Source of the DNA: Anaerolineales bacterium
GTDB taxonomy: Bacteria > Chloroflexota > Anaerolineae > Anaerolineales > UBA6663
Assembly (NCBI GenBank): GCA_016789245.1
Contig: JAEURM010000103.1
Span: 1 to 7,034 of the forward strand
Length of the DNA: 7,034 bases
Direction: 5' to 3'
A model generated the notes under the pieces. That model had not been told where the DNA came from. It worked only from the letters and a program-made list of their open reading frames with translations, and did not search any database. Positions 6,580 to 7,034 of the stretch are shown here, piece by piece (the stretch's first letter is position 1; each line of letters opens with the position of its first letter). A program made the position numbers and the translations under genes.

Positions 6580-6599
6580 GAGTTTGCGGTTAATTCCTG

Positions 6600-7034
6600 T
6601 TACGGTTCCAGAGAAGAAAAATAATCTTTCACCACATCGCGTAGTTCGGGCGGGTAATCACCAGAGTCCACGGTGGAGTACGCGTTATCGCGATAATCCG
6701 AAAACACTTCGTTGTACGGCACGGTCACTTCGCCATCGTTCTGCTCGCCAGTGGGGCCTTGCCCAACCACATCCTCGCCCGGGTCAGCGCCGCCTTGCTG
6801 GGGCAAATTCACATCATCACCACCCGTTCCGCCAATACGATAGGGTGAGTAAATAGGCTCATATTGGCGCTCGCCGCCATCACCGGGGCCATTGTTCTGG
6901 CCAACTTGGCCACCATTTTGGCCGCCCTGCAGGTTGCCATTGCCTTCTCCCTGCCCAGCGCCGTTGCCACCTTGTTGGCCGTTCTGCCCATTCTGACCAT
7001 TTTGACCGTTCTGGCCGTTTTGCCCATTCTGCCC
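6600..7034 (-). CDS. C-terminal part of a Gly/Gln/Asn-rich protein encoded upstream of MoxR (N-terminus beyond the window)
   Basis: The frame is open from the right edge to a TAA at 6600-6602, giving 144 residues. The first part in view is low complexity: six Gly-Gln-Asn units, then a Gly/Gln/Asn-rich linker of about 45 residues. This passes into an acidic, Pro-containing stretch (ERQYEPIYSPYRIGG) and a compact C-terminal block with VPYNEVFSDYRDNAY and PPELRDVVKDYFSSLEP. I recall similar Y-R-x-x-A and R-D-x-V-x-D-Y-F tails on proteins encoded beside MoxR in Chloroflexota and some Firmicutes, often the end of larger membrane proteins, but I cannot name the family. A GTG at 6812 could be taken as a start, but the frame continues open upstream with clearly coding sequence, so that would be a truncation. 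The role is unknown; position suggests it belongs to the MoxR-VWA module. Confidence 0.85.
   Translation of the reverse strand, partial: GQNGQNGQNGQNGQNGQNGQQGGNGAGQGEGNGNLQGGQNGGQVGQNNGPGDGGERQYEPIYSPYRIGGTGGDDVNLPQQGGADPGEDVVGQGPTGEQNDGEVTVPYNEVFSDYRDNAYSTVDSGDYPPELRDVVKDYFSSLEP
6981..7034 (-). repeat. Tandem 9-bp coding repeat (Gly-Gln-Asn)6
   Basis: Six in-frame nine-base units each encode Gly-Gln-Asn, continuing to the window edge, so the true copy number may be higher. The six units (GGGCAGAAT, GGGCAAAAC, GGCCAGAAC, GGTCAAAAT, GGTCAGAAT, GGGCAGAAC) are all different at the DNA level and differ mostly at third codon positions. The next unit is Gly-Gln-Gln. It probably forms a flexible hydrophilic linker. 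Confidence 0.95.

Noticed and set aside
6600..6812. A separate 70-residue protein starting at GTG 6812
   Set aside because: The same frame stays open to the window edge with a coherent Gly/Gln/Asn-rich coding pattern, so this is the end of a longer protein.
6809..7027. Minus-strand frame of 72 codons in the repeat region
   Set aside because: It is a shifted reading of the Gly-Gln-Asn repeat and is explained by the longer frame.

Overview
The window is one minus-strand gene cluster, read from high to low coordinates. It encodes a MoxR AAA+ ATPase together with several von Willebrand factor A (VWA) proteins. In transcription order it holds: the C-terminal end of a Gly/Gln/Asn-rich protein (7034 to 6600), a MoxR-type ATPase (6536 to 5538), a DUF58 protein (5462 to 4578), a 177-residue exported or anchored protein of unknown function (4550 to 4017), a BatA-like membrane VWA protein (4017 to 2089), a 126-residue three-helix membrane protein (2092 to 1712), and the first 556 codons of a large protein with two VWA domains (1669 past the left edge). 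No rRNA, tRNA, CRISPR array, transposase or phage gene is visible, and no gap between genes is longer than 75 bases.

The organism is most likely a bacterium of the Chloroflexota (Anaerolineae-like). This is inferred from the gene order, the form of the DUF58 and double-VWA proteins, and the short tandem heptamers and perfect palindromes between genes, which I recall as common in Chloroflexota and filamentous cyanobacteria. No marker gene proves it.

MoxR-DUF58-VWA modules are widespread. The known logic is that the MoxR ATPase acts as a chaperone or remodelling factor on metal-binding VWA proteins, some cytoplasmic (DUF58) and some membrane-anchored (BatA-like). The core here looks intact: Walker A, Walker B and sensor motifs in MoxR, and DxSxS metal-site motifs in DUF58, in the BatA-like protein, and twice in the large protein.

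Three things stand out. First, the two small genes on either side of the BatA-like gene are clearly AT-richer than their neighbours (about 38-40% G+C by hand count against 63-70% in two BatA-like lines), yet both are coupled to it by overlapping stop and start codons. They look like accessory genes fitted into a conserved operon. Second, each of the four real gaps holds a different short repeat: a 28-bp perfect palindrome, a 65-nt hairpin filling nearly a whole gap, an AATAACY heptamer array that supplies a stop codon, and an AATGGCN-type heptamer array. Third, the Gly-Gln-Asn repeat of the first protein is preserved although its repeat units all differ at the DNA level. I see no clear evidence of a wholly new system. 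The best candidates for novelty are the two small coupled genes and the repeat-filled junctions.
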